Made by a program: the position numbers and the translations under genes. Positions 45,179-59,687 of a DNA stretch of 64,000 nucleotides are shown one piece after another. The notes under the pieces were generated by a model. It saw only the letters and a list, made by a program, of their open reading frames with translations. It searched no databases and had not been told where the DNA came from. This DNA is from Nymphaea colorata (taxonomy: Eukaryota; Streptophyta; Magnoliopsida; Nymphaeales; Nymphaeaceae), in the NCBI RefSeq assembly GCF_008831285.2, contig NC_045149.1, forward strand, positions 15,898,578 through 15,962,577, given 5' to 3'. How positions within the stretch are numbered: position 1 is the first letter of the stretch; each line of letters begins with the position of its first letter.

Positions 45179-48100
45179 GCAGCCAAGTATGGCCGCTCGT
45201 CCGCCAATTGGGCCATGTGAATGAAAGCGTGGAAACTTTTAATCGAGCCCACGAGCAGGAAACGTGGTTGGGGGACAGGGAAGGTGGCTGGAGTCCGGAG
45301 CTGCTGTTCCCCTTTAGAGGGATCGTCATTATTATGAGCCCCGGCCCTTTCCTTTCTTTCTAACACTTGTACACCACTCACTCCTTTTAGTTTTATGTAG
45401 GGAACCATCATTCTAGGGGCGCGGCTTCAAGAACCCAGTCTTTGAGAGAAACCCATCAAGTGGTCACGTTCGGAAAATGGATTACAGTTCACGAACTCGC
45501 TCGATATCATTTAGGCTACCACAAAATCTTTTTAGCACTCTTTTATGTATTATTATTTTACATTGATAAATCTTGATCCGTTAATTTTCTAGGACAACTC
45601 ACGCTCAAGTTCTTTTCACATAAATCAAGTGTGGAGGTGAGATGCTCTAAGATGAGCCCCATTTTTTGCTGCATCAAGTAATGTGCCCAAATGGTGCTCC
45701 TTTTGAGTTATGGCCATTCAATCATGGTGTCCACTTGTGTTCTTGAACAATTTGGGTGTGAAAGAATATTGGAGAAAGAGGAGAGGACCGATTCTGAACA
45801 ATGACAAAATATTTTTTTTTTTTTTGTCTAAGTTGAGCGAACTAGATTGTCTCCTACTCAAGAAAGGAAGTTTTGTTCATTCAATGTGGTTCAAGTGGCC
45901 GGCAAATGATTCACGGCCATTGCGCTCCATGTGCTAAACGACAGAAGTACAGCATCCCATCAGCCGCTTCTCTTCCTTTGGCTTCATGTATGTAAGAATT
46001 CATTTAACTGTTCCCGACGATGCTGCGAAACGCCACCACCAAACTGCCAGGGAGGTCACTGCCGCGATGTTAATAGTAGTTTAGGCTACTAACCACCTTT
46101 CTGCTTCCGCTTTCACTATGTGATGTAGGCCAGGTCAGAGAGAGAGGGCGCGGAATAGTATTGGCATGCTATAATAAGACAACTGACTTGGCATGAGTTC
46201 CGGTGCAAACCTTTCGAGAGAATCTCCTGTTTGAGGTAGCAACAAAGATCAGACAATCGATATGGCACAACCATGGCCACCCATAAAACAAACAAACTCT
46301 TCTGCAACGCTGTTCCTTCACGATCACACAGTGTAGCCATTACGAGCCAAGTATCATACATCATCTGTGCCATCATGGATGAGCGAACTTATTCTTGTCT
46401 ACACAACCTTTTTTCCCCTCAAATGAAAGCTTGACAGAAATGGGATATATGAAACGTTTTCTCATGAATTACTGATTCTTGGCGCCCTAGAAATGGATAT
46501 CAACCGTTCCTGTGTGGATCATGACTCACCAGTAACACAATGCCCATACGGAAGATGCTTCTGGCTTACAGTGTGCAGAATCCTCTCTTTTGGTATATGC
46601 ATGTACACTTTTCCAAGGTCCCCATTGCAATTTTGGATCTCTACACACATCGGTTTTACATGCATCAATCGACTCCACAACACTGTCTATCTTTCCTCCC
46701 TACATGGCTTTTCATATAACCATTAAGATCACCTTAACTACATTTCATTTTATGCAGCCGAGTCAGTCCTTCCCGGTTTTGGCTGCCCAGAAATATACAG
46801 TAGCACTAGGTCAAATGTTGGGTCTTGGCCACTCGGCTAGTTCAGATCAAGTGTGGTATGGGTTTCATCATAGTCTTGCACCTCAACTCGTCCACATCTT
46901 CCGAATGTCTATATCCAAATTTTTATCCCTAGAACTCCATAGACGTCAAACTTAGTCACAATTGCCGACGGACCAAATTTGTGTTGGCTATCAATTAGCT
47001 TGGTTTCTTTTAGTTACAGGTGACCTAGTGCCCGGCTTCCTTTTTCCCCCTCAAGCTTAACCAAGTTCTCATGTTCATCTCCATGGTAAACGTCTAGGCA
47101 AATGCATCGTTAATCGATACACATATCACACTTTGTTAGTTTCTTGGTCTTCTTTTTTTCCGTTTCTCTGTATTGCCAAATTTTATTAGTCGAAAATATA
47201 TGTCGAGAAGGATCTGATACGGATATTTTCTGAGGAGCACCAGTTGTAAACAACATTGTTTTGCTAACAAAGTGAGGAGGATCGCTCGACTGCTGAAGCC
47301 CACGTGGCTCAGCAGGGGAAGGAAAGGCTTATCCTACTGCAATGAAGGCCAGATAGACATAATCGCGGGACCGGAGGCGAAAGAGACAGTCCTCCACAGA
47401 ACCCATCAGCAGGGGAAGGAAAGCGGTCCGTCCGTCCTCCTCTCCTAGGCAACCGCAAAAGCAGAAATATACGATCAATAACCCTGCTGCGCAGGTTGGA
47501 TAATGCAGCCAGACTGAAGAACGCGTCCGTAGCCGCTTTCCCCTGCATTCCATCGGTTACATACATGTTAGAGCAGGCGATGAGCGGCGCAGAGTAAGCT
47601 ACTTAAATGCCAACTCTTCCTTGTCAGTCTGTCTGCCAAGATGCAATAATGTTCAAAGGGGAACTAACATTGATTTGCGCATAGCGATGCAAGGAGCTCG
47701 AATCGGGACACTTAAACACGATCGAGAGAGTGAGAGTTGGAATTAGGTTTCCGTGCAACCAAAACAGACAAAAACTTCCAATACCAAATTCAGCCTAAGG
47801 ATGCTACCGCGGTTGCTAGCTAGTTTTCAGCCCGGCCACGTTCTTCCGCTTTCCAGCGATAGTCGATAGGTAGCTGCTTTAACTTAGAACGACGGAATGC
47901 AGTTCACTGTAATCTTCATTGTCATGTCGCGGCACCCAAAACAAGCGCGTTTCTCCGGTTCAACCAACTCAAATAACTTTTTAAGTGGAATCTTTATTCA
48001 GGGGCTATAAGTAACCTCATACTGCCATACATTTCCTATTTTCCTGAAACAGGAAAAAAGGATATCAACTTAAACCCCGACATCTTGGAACACATACAAA

Positions 48101-51100
48101 GTCTATAATTTTCAACAATGTTCGCTTTAGTTAAAAAATTGCTGTGTCCTTTATGCCGAAAAAACGAATTATCATCTGTGCATGTGATAGCTTAGCATCA
48201 GGTAGCCCGGTGAAGGGGGAGGTGCCCGTGCGGGTTTACAGTTCAAGGAGTCCCGCACCGCCATGAGATTATGACGGTAAATATCCGTATGGTACAGACA
48301 TGCCAAGATTCAGATCGATCGCAATCGCCATGCACAGCAAGACAAATACATCACACAGAAATCCATGATTTATATTTTGAGATTGTCCATAATAAGAGAT
48401 CATAACGGATTGGATTTGAAATGGACGTACCTTTTACATATCCAATTTATTGGATGCTTTTCACATATTCAGACTTGAATGAGGATGAAGAAAAATTTAT
48501 ACCATATTCCAATCTGATTTGTGAATCCACCACTCGAATATGAAAAGGATCCATTTTTTTTTTTATTTTCACATCTGAATTTGTATCTAACTTTTAGATG
48601 CACCACCAAATCCAAACCACATGATGACAGTTTAGGAACCGAATTTCAAAATACATAGATATTGAATGAACAACAATTTTTTTTTTTTAAATTGAATCAA
48701 ATCCAAATCCAATCGAATGTTTATTTAAATCAATTTAAATCGAAGGTCACAGGTTGTTAAATTTGACTCTATATTCATCTTTTCGAAGCAGGTCAATCAG
48801 GATATCTGATCCGAACCCAAACCATTTGCATTCTCATCCATCATCAAAAGTATATATATTTTTTTTTATTGAAAAAAGAAAAAAAAAGTGTTAACCTTCG
48901 GTAAAAGGACAGTCATAACATTATCTAAGGTATTGTGGACATGGTCTGGAGGGGAGTGATACAGAGAGAAAAAAGAAAAGAAAAAATCTAATTTGTACAT
49001 GAACAATTAATCTACCGATAATAAGCCGTGAATGGGAGTGAAAATTTCTTTGTTTATACCTTAATCGACTGAACTGAAAGCATTAAATTTTGCTATCTGG
49101 TTGACGGTGGATGGAAGGGGCAATAAGGCTTAAGAACTAAGTGCTCTTTTGTCCTCTACGAATACCGATATTACAGGGAGCGATAGTCCTTATCCGTTAA
49201 AAAGAATGGGGATTGAATTTAGAATTTTGAAAAACAGCACGCCACTGACATGACTCGTCAAAATCTTGAGCGTCGCCAGCAAAACGAAAAGTGATGTTGC
49301 AGCACTTAAAAAAACGTATGGAGTCCACGTTGCCGGCAAAGCAAACTGGACTTCGTCTAAATTTTCCGCTTGATCTTCACCTTCGCCGAGGGCCAAAGAG
49401 AATCTTTTTCTTTGCCTCTGAAAAAGGACCGCCCGGTCGATTCACGAAACCCACATCACCACCATACATAAGGTGCTCTGCCTTCCACATCTCACGCAAG
49501 CAAAGCAGCTTAAATGTTCGGGGTCGAGCACAAACAACCGGTCCCAATGTCTTAAAAAACTAAGGAAGGGCCTTTTCTACTTACCAAGTTCTGAAGACCA
49601 ACAAGTCTCCTCAAACGGCGAAGCACAAGAGCAAAAAGCCAAAGAAAAACCTCTCCGGTAACAATAAAATGGAAAAGAGGTGACTGTGACGACCGGGGCG
49701 TGCTCCCCGAGAAGATGGACAGGACGCGTCGCAGGCGGCGTTGATCTCTACATACGCGAACCCAGGCTCCAGTTATTACATGAAAAATTAAAAACAGAAA
49801 AACCTGCTCTGACCATTGCCGTGTTTCACTGATTGTTGCATGCGCGCAACCCGAGCATTTACGCATGCACAGCATTACACCCTCTATCTCTGTGTCCCTC
49901 TACAAACACTATCCTCTGGTGCCGTATGGTATGGGTCAAAAAAAAAATTTAAACAACAGATTTTGGTTTGAGCCGCCTATTTTAATCGTTGCCTAAGCTA
50001 CAAATTCCCGTCTCTCTCACACACTAATATTCATGGGACTTCAACGTCACGTAGGAAATGTCTCTAAGCTGCTCCGATATGGCCCAATGCCACCCCAATC
50101 CAGATAGTGAATACATTTTATATATCTCCTCTGCCTGGTGAGCTAGGGGTTAACAGCAACAAGTGCGTGTAGACACTAGTATAGCAATAATGGCGCTAGG
50201 TATGGGCCTCCAGAGCACTACTCGCGTATAAGACATTACTTTATTGGTCAGTTGCAGAACCCCACAGTGAACTTGGAAGGCTATGAAACAGATTTCGAGA
50301 TTACGCGACAAAGGAAGCTGTCTTTAACAGTTTGGTGTTGTTAGTTCCGAGGCTAAACCATTTAACTATACGCATTCTGTGTTTGTCCGAACACTTCCGA
50401 CCAGAGACCCACCTTTTCCTTCCTTTTGACAAAAGAAGAAAAAAAAATATGTCGAGAATGTTCATACTCTGACAAAATTCAGAGTAATGCAGTTTTTTCT
50501 CCACTTGTCTCTCTCAATATCAATGCTTCCATCTTTTTCTGTGCTGGTTTTGGACCGGTAGAATGGAAGAGAGCTTCGTTCTGCTTCCACATTATATGTC
50601 TAGTTTATAAATGTCCACAATATCTAATTAATTAAAGTCAGTTTCACTGTCATAGTCATAGTATTTTTTATTCAAAAAATTGTGCAAGTAATTTGAAGAA
50701 CATTGATCTGTGGTAGATCTGTGGTATGAGAAGGGAATCTAACCCAACAAAAAAAAATGAACGAGTCTTAGTAATGTAAAAAACTTATATACTCTATCAT
50801 TAACTGCCGCAGAGCTCGCAGTTTTGTCATCAATCAATCAAACACAATTGCTTTTATTTTTTTTCTAATTGATCTTCAATAATTTCCGATGTTTAGTCGA
50901 AACACATGTGAAAGTGAACTGAAAATATAACAGGGTCATGATTGATTCATAATTTAGTGGCCAATAATGTTTCTTATGGGTGGGTCAACCTTCCAAGGAA
51001 AAAATGAATCCATGTCATTCCTAGGCCTACTCCCCAGGCACTACTATGGCACTCTTAAGAAACAATTACTACTACCGGAGAGCATAACCAGATTATCTTA

Positions 51101-54030
51101 GAGTGGTACGGCTACTGTAAATGTAATACATGCTCTATGGCAAATTATAGTCTCGACTGCGCATAAACTTATAACAGACGAAAATTTTGGCAGATAATTG
51201 CAGGTCATTTGTTTGGGTTTCTCAGGTTCCTCAACATTAAATACTTCAATACAAAGGTTTCGTTGGTGAAGTAACCAAGATATATCATTCCAGTTTCAAA
51301 CGTATACAAGCTTGTACAATCATCAACATAACCTAAACCTTCGTTCATAACAGCCTGTGTGTTAGGGACAATCATAGTTGTAAAATAATATCAAATATTT
51401 TGTCTGAAAGACTACCTAGTACTGGCTTCGGTATCACGATTTCATGCCCTATGAAAACGTAGCAAACAAAGAATTGCAATTCCCATATTTGACTATGCAA
51501 AAACAAATCATAAAGGTAATCTAGGACAAAATTTTTTAGCTTAAAAACCGCAAAACAACAAGCTTTAATTAGTCGGTTTTACTCCCAATAGAACCAAACG
51601 AGCAAAAATAGCAGCCTCCTTAGTTGACTAAGCACGCGATTGTCCACATAAACAAGTTGGATACAGCCAGCTGCTGTATAGCTGATGACATATAGCTAAA
51701 GCAATGTCCGTTCTGGATCATTAGTTTAATCATTAATGGCATACGTTCCAGTAAGTTTACATAAACAACAAAATTAAATGACGATCGGATTGTACACACT
51801 CACACTTTAACACGTGACCCAAGGTTGAGCCATGACGGAAATTTGAAATTCACGCATTGAAAAGCTTGGGTCAATCTTGGTTAGAATGCTTCTAGGTTAA
51901 GCATCAGATGAAATGAGACTGGATTAAGTGTTAACTGAGTCATGTGGTACTCGATCCATCGAACCATTCTGGAATTTTGGAGTTTGAATTAAAGAAGTCT
52001 AACCGTCAGGTATGTTGAACTGAGTCATCTAGTACAAGACATAAACTCCCCGCATATGCTAATGAACCTCTGATGACTTCTAACAACTCCAAAGGAGCTA
52101 GACTCTTGGCTAAATCGACTCCCAAACAACTCTGATATAACCGCTATACAATCTGAATGTTGCGTGCAACGCTTAGCGCTAGGCGGTGCGATTATCAGCT
52201 TGATTGGTCGAGATGTCCCTGGTTTTCAACATAGAGCACAAGAGAGACGCAGAGCCCCGCGGGAGATGTGGAACGGCAATGAATGAACCTGTGATCAACC
52301 GCATTGAATGTGACCTGATCTGCTGTTCTTCTATGGGGCGTAGCCGAGCCATAGTTACAGAATAGCTATAAAGGATTACAAGATAAAATCAGGTGGTTGT
52401 GTAAGTAGGTGCGTGGACAACAGCATTTCCATAGTAATACTATTATCATAACTGTGAAGCCGGCACTAAGTTTTTACTTTTTAAAGCAATGCATGAAACA
52501 GACTGTGGTACGCGTGCCACTGTCAAACCGGAAGAGGGCGACAACGTTAAGAGTAAGGGCATGTCTGGATGGCGGGACGCATTGTCCAAAATTTCTTTCT
52601 GAAACCCTCAGTGTCAGGTTTCAAAAGTAGAGCGTAACAACATCTGTGGCTAAAAACAAGAGTCGTTAGCGCGGATTCACTGAAGGGAGAGAGAGAGCAG
52701 AAAAAGATTTCATCGTTACTAGGCTGGGTTCCAACAGGAGCAGCGAGAGAAATAAAGAGAGAGGACTAAGAATTGCTAAAAAGAGAGAGAAAGTAAATCA
52801 TTGAGTACCAGAGATGAATCATCGGGAAAGAGATCGCTGTAAAGATTGAGGTTTCGGGTTGGAAGACCAAATTGAGTCAATTAGATCTGCTTTCGGAATG
52901 GAAATAAGCAGAGACAAAAAAAGGCTACATACGTGAAGGAAACCATCCGAAAAGATAATACGTTCCATGTTTAAATCATAAGATGAATTTATTCAAAACA
53001 CTAGGTCATACTCCTGTTCAATCGTGTGCGCATGCACGAGCTACACGGGTTCTTTCACCTTTCTCTGTACCCTTTACGTATAAGCTTGGCTATCTGCCAC
53101 TTAAACTAGGCGTAGAAAATGATGCATCGAACCGACTTCCATCGGATACCATCCGCAGTCCCTACCAATATCATGATTGGCACTAACGTTCTAGACAGAT
53201 AAAATTATGTTTTGCACTAACATTCTGCACACGTAAAATCATGATTTGCACTAATATTCTCCACATGGATACTTGCTTTTGCATCCCAACCATTTTCATC
53301 TACACGGCCGGTTCCAGGCATGATGATGATGGACGAGGGATGTCGTATAATTTTGTCGAACTTGTAATTATATAAGCATATGAAAGTCATACATATGTGA
53401 GCCAAAAAAGAGGGAGAAAAATATCAAGGAGCAGTGCATGAATTTCTAAAAGAAAAGAAGAAGTGCTAAAGTTAATCAGGAAGCACACGCGACAAAAGCA
53501 ATCAACAGTGACACATCAGAGACCAGCAAGACAAACCCAGAAAGCTTACTGGAGACTTACTACAGATGAGCGAACGCGAGTGGTCGTAGCGGGCATTACA
53601 TGTTTGGGAAAAAAAAAAAAACAAACAGACAGACAGACACCATTACCGACACTTATTAGTTTACATTTTCCATGAAACTCAAAATTGTGAATAAGAGGGG
53701 AACATAATATTTCTGTAAAATAGAGAGGAATTTATTGGCAGAAGTGAGCAAAACAAGAAGAAGAAGAGGGGAAAAGAAATTAGTAGCAGGGATGGCGACT
53801 TCTCGGGCAGCATGGCTGGTTGGGGTTGTCCAAAGGTGAGCATATTAATAAAACCAGGATGTTTCGACCGGTACAACACCCTGTGTCGTTTCGGGGGGTG
53901 TGGCGAGGGCTACAAAACAAGATGGGGATAAATGTTTAAAAAAACCATATAGGTGTCTTTTAATGCTTGGATCAGGTGTAAGACTCCCGCCCTGTCTGCT
54001 TGCGTGCCCATCTGATCCACATGTGCGAGC
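44177..54030. other. Long gene-poor intergenic region
   Basis: Nearly 10 kb without a supportable gene. A pure AGC repeat lies at 45145-45177. The 48360-48860 stretch is rich in AATCCAAATCC / GAACCCAAACC-like words and may be an old degenerate repeat. Poly-T and poly-A tracts and GA runs (52687-52698) occur. Open frames above 60 codons are on both strands and show no domain. Confidence 0.45.
45145..45177. repeat. (AGC)n trinucleotide microsatellite
   Basis: An uninterrupted AGC run of about 11 repeats. It reads as poly-Ser, poly-Ala or poly-Leu depending on frame, so overlapping frames on both strands are longer than they would otherwise be. Nothing else supports coding. Confidence 0.95.
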
Positions 54031-54034
54031 ACGA

Positions 54035-54044
54035 GTATATATAT
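54035..54044 (+). promoter_or_regulatory. Candidate TATA box of the LOG gene
   Basis: GTATATATAT lies about 190 bases before the start codon at 54233. It would leave a leader of roughly 160 bases with no intron apparent. This is a motif match only. Confidence 0.35.
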
Positions 54045-54232
54045 TCATACGCGTATTTGGAGATCGCAGTGGACATTGCCATTGGGGGCTCACTGAGAGG
54101 GGCACTGAACTGATAAAGAGGAGGAGACGGGTGCTGGTGCCACCAGGTGGGCCGTTGCAGGACAGAAGAGAAGAGAAGCGGGTAGTAAGTGAAAGAAGGA
54201 CCTTGTAGGTAGCTTCGTTAGGTAAAGCAAAA

Positions 54233-57200
54233 ATGGAGAGGGAGAAGGAAACGAAGCTATCGAAATTTAGGAGGATCTGTGTGTTCTGTGGTAGCAGCCA
54301 GGGGAAGAAGAAGAGCTACCAGGATGCAGCTATTGAGCTTGGAAAAGAACTGGTATGTGCTGCATCATCAACATGCCAAAGCATGGCATCTCTCTCTCTC
54401 TCTGGGTTTTTTCCAGAGCCTATATATTAAACGGTCATTCCGAGGATTTTCTCTCTGTCTTCCCCTTTGACTTCTATTCCAGAACAGGCATTATAGGGGC
54501 TTCGTTTTGTATAGTCATGATCGTGATGTTCTTCCTTCTTGAGCCTATCCATATACTTGTTCAGGGAGCCCAAAATAGGCATGTCGATCTTGATTTTAGG
54601 TTTACCTATTTTCTTGCCACAAGTTTGCACAAGTGGAGGAGTAAAAGAAGAGCCAGATCCTCTTCGAGGCGATTTCTCTTTGTTGGTTTATTCTTCCTTC
54701 TCTAACCTTCGCCCCGAGACAAAATTGCTGCTCGTCCATCTTTATCTAGAGAAAACAACTTCGTCTCTTTATATGTGCAAATCCTGTAATGCATCTTACC
54801 GTCGAGTCTATATGTGTGGCAGTGTGTCGAAAGTAAATATGCCTGATGCATCGGGTACATATAAAGCGCCCCCATCTCATGAAACATGAGACTTGTATTC
54901 TACGCTCAAAGAAATTTCGTGAGCAACATGAACATTTTTCTTGTTTCTTTGGTATCCAGGTGTTGAGGAACATAGATCTCGTTTATGGAGGAGGAAGTGT
55001 TGGGCTGATGGGTCTGGTGTCGCAGGCAGTGTACGATGGTGGCCGCCATGTCGTTGGGTAAGTCCTCAAAATTTTAGTCAAGACTTTCGGTAAGCCTCCG
55101 GTTAATTAACCCTTCGTTTCTGTTCTTGTCATGGTATGGTCTTTTTGCAGAGTCATTCCCAAGACGCTCATGCCCCGAGAGGTAACGTTAACTCATTGCC
55201 TTCGGACTTGGATTCTTTGGGAACTTTTAAGATCATCCAAACCTCTCACTAGTTTTGCGCCTCCCTTCTTCCAAAAACTTGGCAAGTCCCGGTCCCGAGG
55301 AATCACCACCTGCTCATGTGCCCTCCATGACTTGGCATGGGCATCATGAGAGTCAAAAGCAAAAAAAACCGAGTTCCTTGTCAGATTTGGGAGGCAGACA
55401 TTGCGTTGTCACCCTTGCAGTATTTTTAAAACCACCCACCTGAAAGCATAACAACACGCACTCTCTCATCTATAGCTTGCTTCCGCAGATAACAGGGGAG
55501 ACTGTGGGAGAGGTGAAGGCAGTCGCAGACATGCATCAAAGGAAGGCAGAGATGGCACGAAGATCGGATGCCTTTATCGCCCTACCAGGTGAGTGTAAAA
55601 GTCCAGAACCTCAGAGGAAAATACCAAACACATCCCCACCACCATCCTTTTCCTATCCAAGTTGATTTCCTGAAATGCCCCTGTAGGTAGACGCTAGGGT
55701 TGCCAATCTTTTTGTCGTCATTGCAGAATGGGCATATTGATGGGTCTGTCTGTCTGTCTACGCTAGATGGCATCTTTTTCTTTGGATCTCAGCCTCAGGC
55801 CGGGTGAGAAAGTAACTACTGCTGCTCAGAAGATAGATAAAGCCCTCCTCCTCCTCCTCCTCCTCCTCTCCCTTTTGTCATTTTTTCTTCTTTTGGTCAG
55901 TCGAAACAGACTGCGGACACAAGGATGCCTTCCAAACCCATGATAAGGATGCCTTAGTCTAATAAAATAAAACCATAACCCATGTAGGAACTGAGGGCTG
56001 TTGGAGAAACCCAATCACCGAATAACCGGTGATCCGTGTGCCAGACAAATCAAAAGTAGAATAGCACGGCCCAACAATTCTCTGCAATATTATTATTATT
56101 ATCACCACCACCACTAAAGCATTGAAAGGACAATTAAAAGAAGGTCCACCTTCTATTTCGCGCAGGGGGATACGGGACACTGGAGGAGCTGCTGGAAGTC
56201 ATAACGTGGGCGCAACTAGGGATTCATGACAAGCCGGTAAAATACCAATCTCTGAAAACTGGAAGCTCTTGGAAGGGGAGAAGGATTTTTTTAAAATCCT
56301 TCCTGCCGATACTTACAGTCCCACTTACATATCAAATGAATGTCGGTTGAGCAGCTCCCTTCTCATGTTCTTGCAGGTTGGGCTACTGAACGTTGACGGA
56401 TATTACAACTCCCTTCTCTCTTTCATCGACAAGGCTGTGGAGGAAGGATTCATTAGCCCCAGTGCCCGGCATATTATTGTCTCCGCGCCAAACGCCAAGG
56501 AGTTGGTGAGGAAACTGGAAGTAAGCTCCTTTCTTACTCAAACTCCTCCTCTACTTCAGTTAAACGCATCACCATTTGGAAAAGAAAACCTCGCCAAGAG
56601 AGAAAGAGACCAACGGGTAGAAAAAGTGGCCAAACACCTCCTCCTATGAGTGGGGCCGTGCATGCTCCATGCTACTGAGTACCGTAAACCAACTCAACTC
56701 CAGTCAAATTAAATAATCACTCACTTGACCGACAACACATATAGTGCCAAGACACGATGGTCCAACTGCGGCACCATTTACGACGACGCTTACTGCGCTA
56801 ATGTAGGTTTAATGTCATCTCTCTTCTTGTTTTACATGCCACGTAAACTCCTCTAAACTCTCTATCAAATCAAGACACCCTCGATTAACATAAAATTATC
56901 GAATGCTACAACCTGGAAGACTAGGGACTTTCACTATAGTGGTTCAAAAGTCATGTTGGTTTTTGTTTCAGCACATGACTATAGCAAATAGGTCCAAACT
57001 TTACTCACAATTTCAAAACTCGTCTGCTTTTTAATATGCATGGATCAGTTCAGGTTTTGTTGTAGACAAAAAAAAAAAACATAACACGCTTTTGAAAGCG
57101 ATAGGTTTCATGCATTAGTTTAATTTTGAAACACGAAAATAACTTTTGCACTTGATATTAATGTACTTTCATCCTAAACCGATCCGGCAGTTCGATCTGT

Positions 57201-58374
57201 GATTCATGACAAAGAATAATATAGCTGTTTCAAAATGCTTTACTTTTTCAATAGTAAGTTGTAAAAGAATTCATGAGAAAGAAACCATTTCGATGCGTAA
57301 GTTTAACACGCGCACACATAAACACCAAAAGGACCCGTGAAGGAAAAAACCTTGGTCTGTTGCCGTCATTAAACCATGACATCTTCATCGCAGTCTGAGT
57401 AAAGGCATTTTAAATGAAGCAGTTATCTTGTCACACCGTAAATTACCTTCAAAAATCCTGGTTAAAGTCCTTTGAAATAGGAATTTTGTAGCACCAAACA
57501 TGGCATAGGTCTTTCAACATAAAAAAGAAAAAATGACCCACGCTACGAAATGATAGCATCCAAAACACGTCGAAATTTCTCAGCGGTTATAGAACATGAC
57601 AACCATGATAAGTAGGCACATGATATTTGATTTCTCATGTTAGCAAGTTTAATCATATCGGTAAGGTTGAGTGTTTGACAAAGAGGGTAAAAATTACTAA
57701 TTTCCTGTAGAGATCATCATTGATGATCTTTAACCATTTTTTTAACATTTGACACACCGCTCCTTCACCATGTCCGGTTTAATGAAAACATGCTTCTCGT
57801 ATTTAATAGTTTAAACAGGTTAAAATACAGCTAAAAAAGTGGCACAACGCGTGATGGGTAAGGCATCAATTCTATGTTATTGAGAAGCTCAACTCCATGA
57901 TTTGCTCCTTCTTCCACCGATCAAAATCCCATTTATTATAATCCGCAACATCCTGTGAAATTTCCATATAGGCGAAAGCGTCAGCCATCGATGTAATGCA
58001 TCCTGGGATTTCCTACCTCCAGGAAGATTTGATCGTTAACTTATAGCCCCTGAAATTCTTAGATCTATGGCTCGCCCCATCTTCCCTCCTTGAAAGTCTT
58101 AGATTTAGGGCTTGCCTCCTCCTCCATCTAGTTCAGCTGGAGACCCGACCAGAATTCAACCACACACTTTTTTGCATGAAAAGAGGGCAAAAGAAAATTT
58201 ATGGTTCGTTTTCTTGATCCTCTGGTTTTAATGGAGTTGCAACAGAAAAACTAACCGGGACTCTGACCCGTTGTATTGCAGGAGTACGTGCCTCGCCACG
58301 AGAGAGTGGCGTCGAAGCTCAGCTGGGAGATGGAGCAGCTCGGCTACTCCTCCAAATGCGAGATGTCAAGGTAG
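54233..58374 (+). CDS. LOG: Cytokinin riboside 5'-monophosphate phosphoribohydrolase (LONELY GUY family), 7 exons, 218 aa
   Basis: The enzyme releases free, active cytokinin base from cytokinin riboside 5'-monophosphate, the direct activation route; it is cytosolic/nuclear in plants (family knowledge). Exons: 54233-54352, 54960-55057, 55151-55181, 55489-55588, 56166-56236, 56377-56520 and 58282-58374, total 657 nt with all phases closing. Key features are RICVFCGSS near the N-terminus, [24 protein letters not shown], the [10 protein letters not shown] block with its Arg and Lys, and the family signature PGGYGTLEE (116-124). The C-terminal region reads [16 protein letters not shown]. The length fits the family (about 210-220 aa). 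The sequence lies closest to the LOG1/LOG3 type; the exact member is not settled. Intron 6 is long (about 1.76 kb). The 3' flank is duplicated downstream (see 61905-62850). Confidence 0.95.
55844..55868. repeat. (CTC)n microsatellite in LOG intron 4
   Basis: About eight CTC repeats lie in the intron between LOG exons 4 and 5, well away from the splice sites. Confidence 0.9.
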
Positions 58375-58439
58375 CCCCACGGAGAAGATGATCATGGTGA
58401 AAGAAAGAACGGAAAACGCATTGGGGAGCGGGAAAAAAC

Positions 58440-59640
58440 AAAAGGAGGATGGTCGAGAAGCTTCCATTTGGGGAGCTGCATTTTTTTTCTCTCTTTTTTA
58501 TCTTTTGTAAAAATGCAAAGCAACGGAATGGCTGGGCATGAATATATCTTATATAACATACACAAGAAATCCCTCCTCGTGATTTTTAACTGCTTTAATT
58601 TAGTTGGACCGCTTGAACTTGGACGCCGAATTCGAATTTCATCACTTGGTAGGTAATTACGATTGGATTAGATTGTTAACCATTTGCTATGCGGTTTTCA
58701 CTCAAATCCGAGCTGTACATGTAAAAGTTGGATCCACCGTCACCGTGCAGCAAACCATGAATCCAATAAACCAAATTGCATCTGGTAACGTGTCCTCGGC
58801 CAACCGAAATTTGATCCGACCCGGATTATATATAAGAGCGAGAGAAGACTTACAAAGCATGAAATGTAAATTTCTTGATGTTCCGCCGTTATGTCCTTCA
58901 CCGTGAGTTAAAAAGACTGACAATATTTTCCAATTGCCTTGAAAAATTATCTCCTAACTAGTTATGAAGTTGTTAAGTTGGAAAATTTTTTGTCGTTGCC
59001 TAGGGTTGAGGAATGCTAGCTCTCTCTCTAAATTTTCAATTGTATCATAAAAAAATTCTGCAAGTGATAAGCTGGAAAATGCCCTTTACGTCTTTTTAGC
59101 TGTGTTTCTTAGAAGTTGTTGTTAGTCTAAATGGCATAAGAAAAGTGCCGCTAATATATGAACATGCCATTGCCGATTTTTAGTGACGCTTTAGATGTCA
59201 GTGTGGACATTCCCGGTAGCCGGCTCTTTTTGCTCTGGCACCTTTTCTTTCACTGTATTGTGTGAACCTACTGTCCTTTTTGTTTTCCCTTCGACAGTAT
59301 CTGGGGCTCTGTCCTCGTTACCTTCGTAGTTTCCTCTCTCTCTCTCACATCCCATTTAATCAATTGTTAATCATCAAATTTCTAAAGATTGAAGGCTAAG
59401 GATTGATGGCAGCAGTGCACAATGAAGTGCCATGCATGCGAGGTTCCTGATTGACTTAATTTGTCTAAATGATGCAGGTCAGGCTTCTTTTGAACTCAAG
59501 CAAGACTATGAAACCTAAGTCTAGCTCAAGAGAGTAACGTATGTCCTGTTGGATCAAATATGTACTTTCTTAAGTCTAAAGAAGCACTGCAAAGCATAGT
59601 TGATAGATGAATAAGAGGCCTGTTGGGGACGAAACCATCT
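58440..59640 (+). repeat. Left copy of a diverged duplication of the LOG 3' flank
   Basis: Shared blocks recur in the same order at 61905-62850. They are AGAAGCTTCCATTTGGGGAG, TTGGACCGCTTGAACTTG, GAATTTCATCACTTGGTA, TATGCGGTTTTCACTC, TTGCATCTGGTAACGTG and CCGAAATTTGATC. After these come GTTGAGGAATGC, TTTTCAATTGTATCATAAAAAA, GATGGCAGCAGTGCACAAT and TAGTTGAT..TGAATAAGAG. Many indels and substitutions separate the copies. This copy starts 60-80 bases after the LOG stop codon and ends where copia sequence begins. Confidence 0.8.
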
Positions 59641-59687
59641 CCCTTTCCCTTGCCAAAAACCATCCCCTCCTTCCCTTTCCAAACATG

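Noticed and set aside
45088-45411. Frames with poly-Ala, poly-Ser or poly-Leu
   Set aside because: They are produced by the AGC microsatellite on both strands; no other coding sign.
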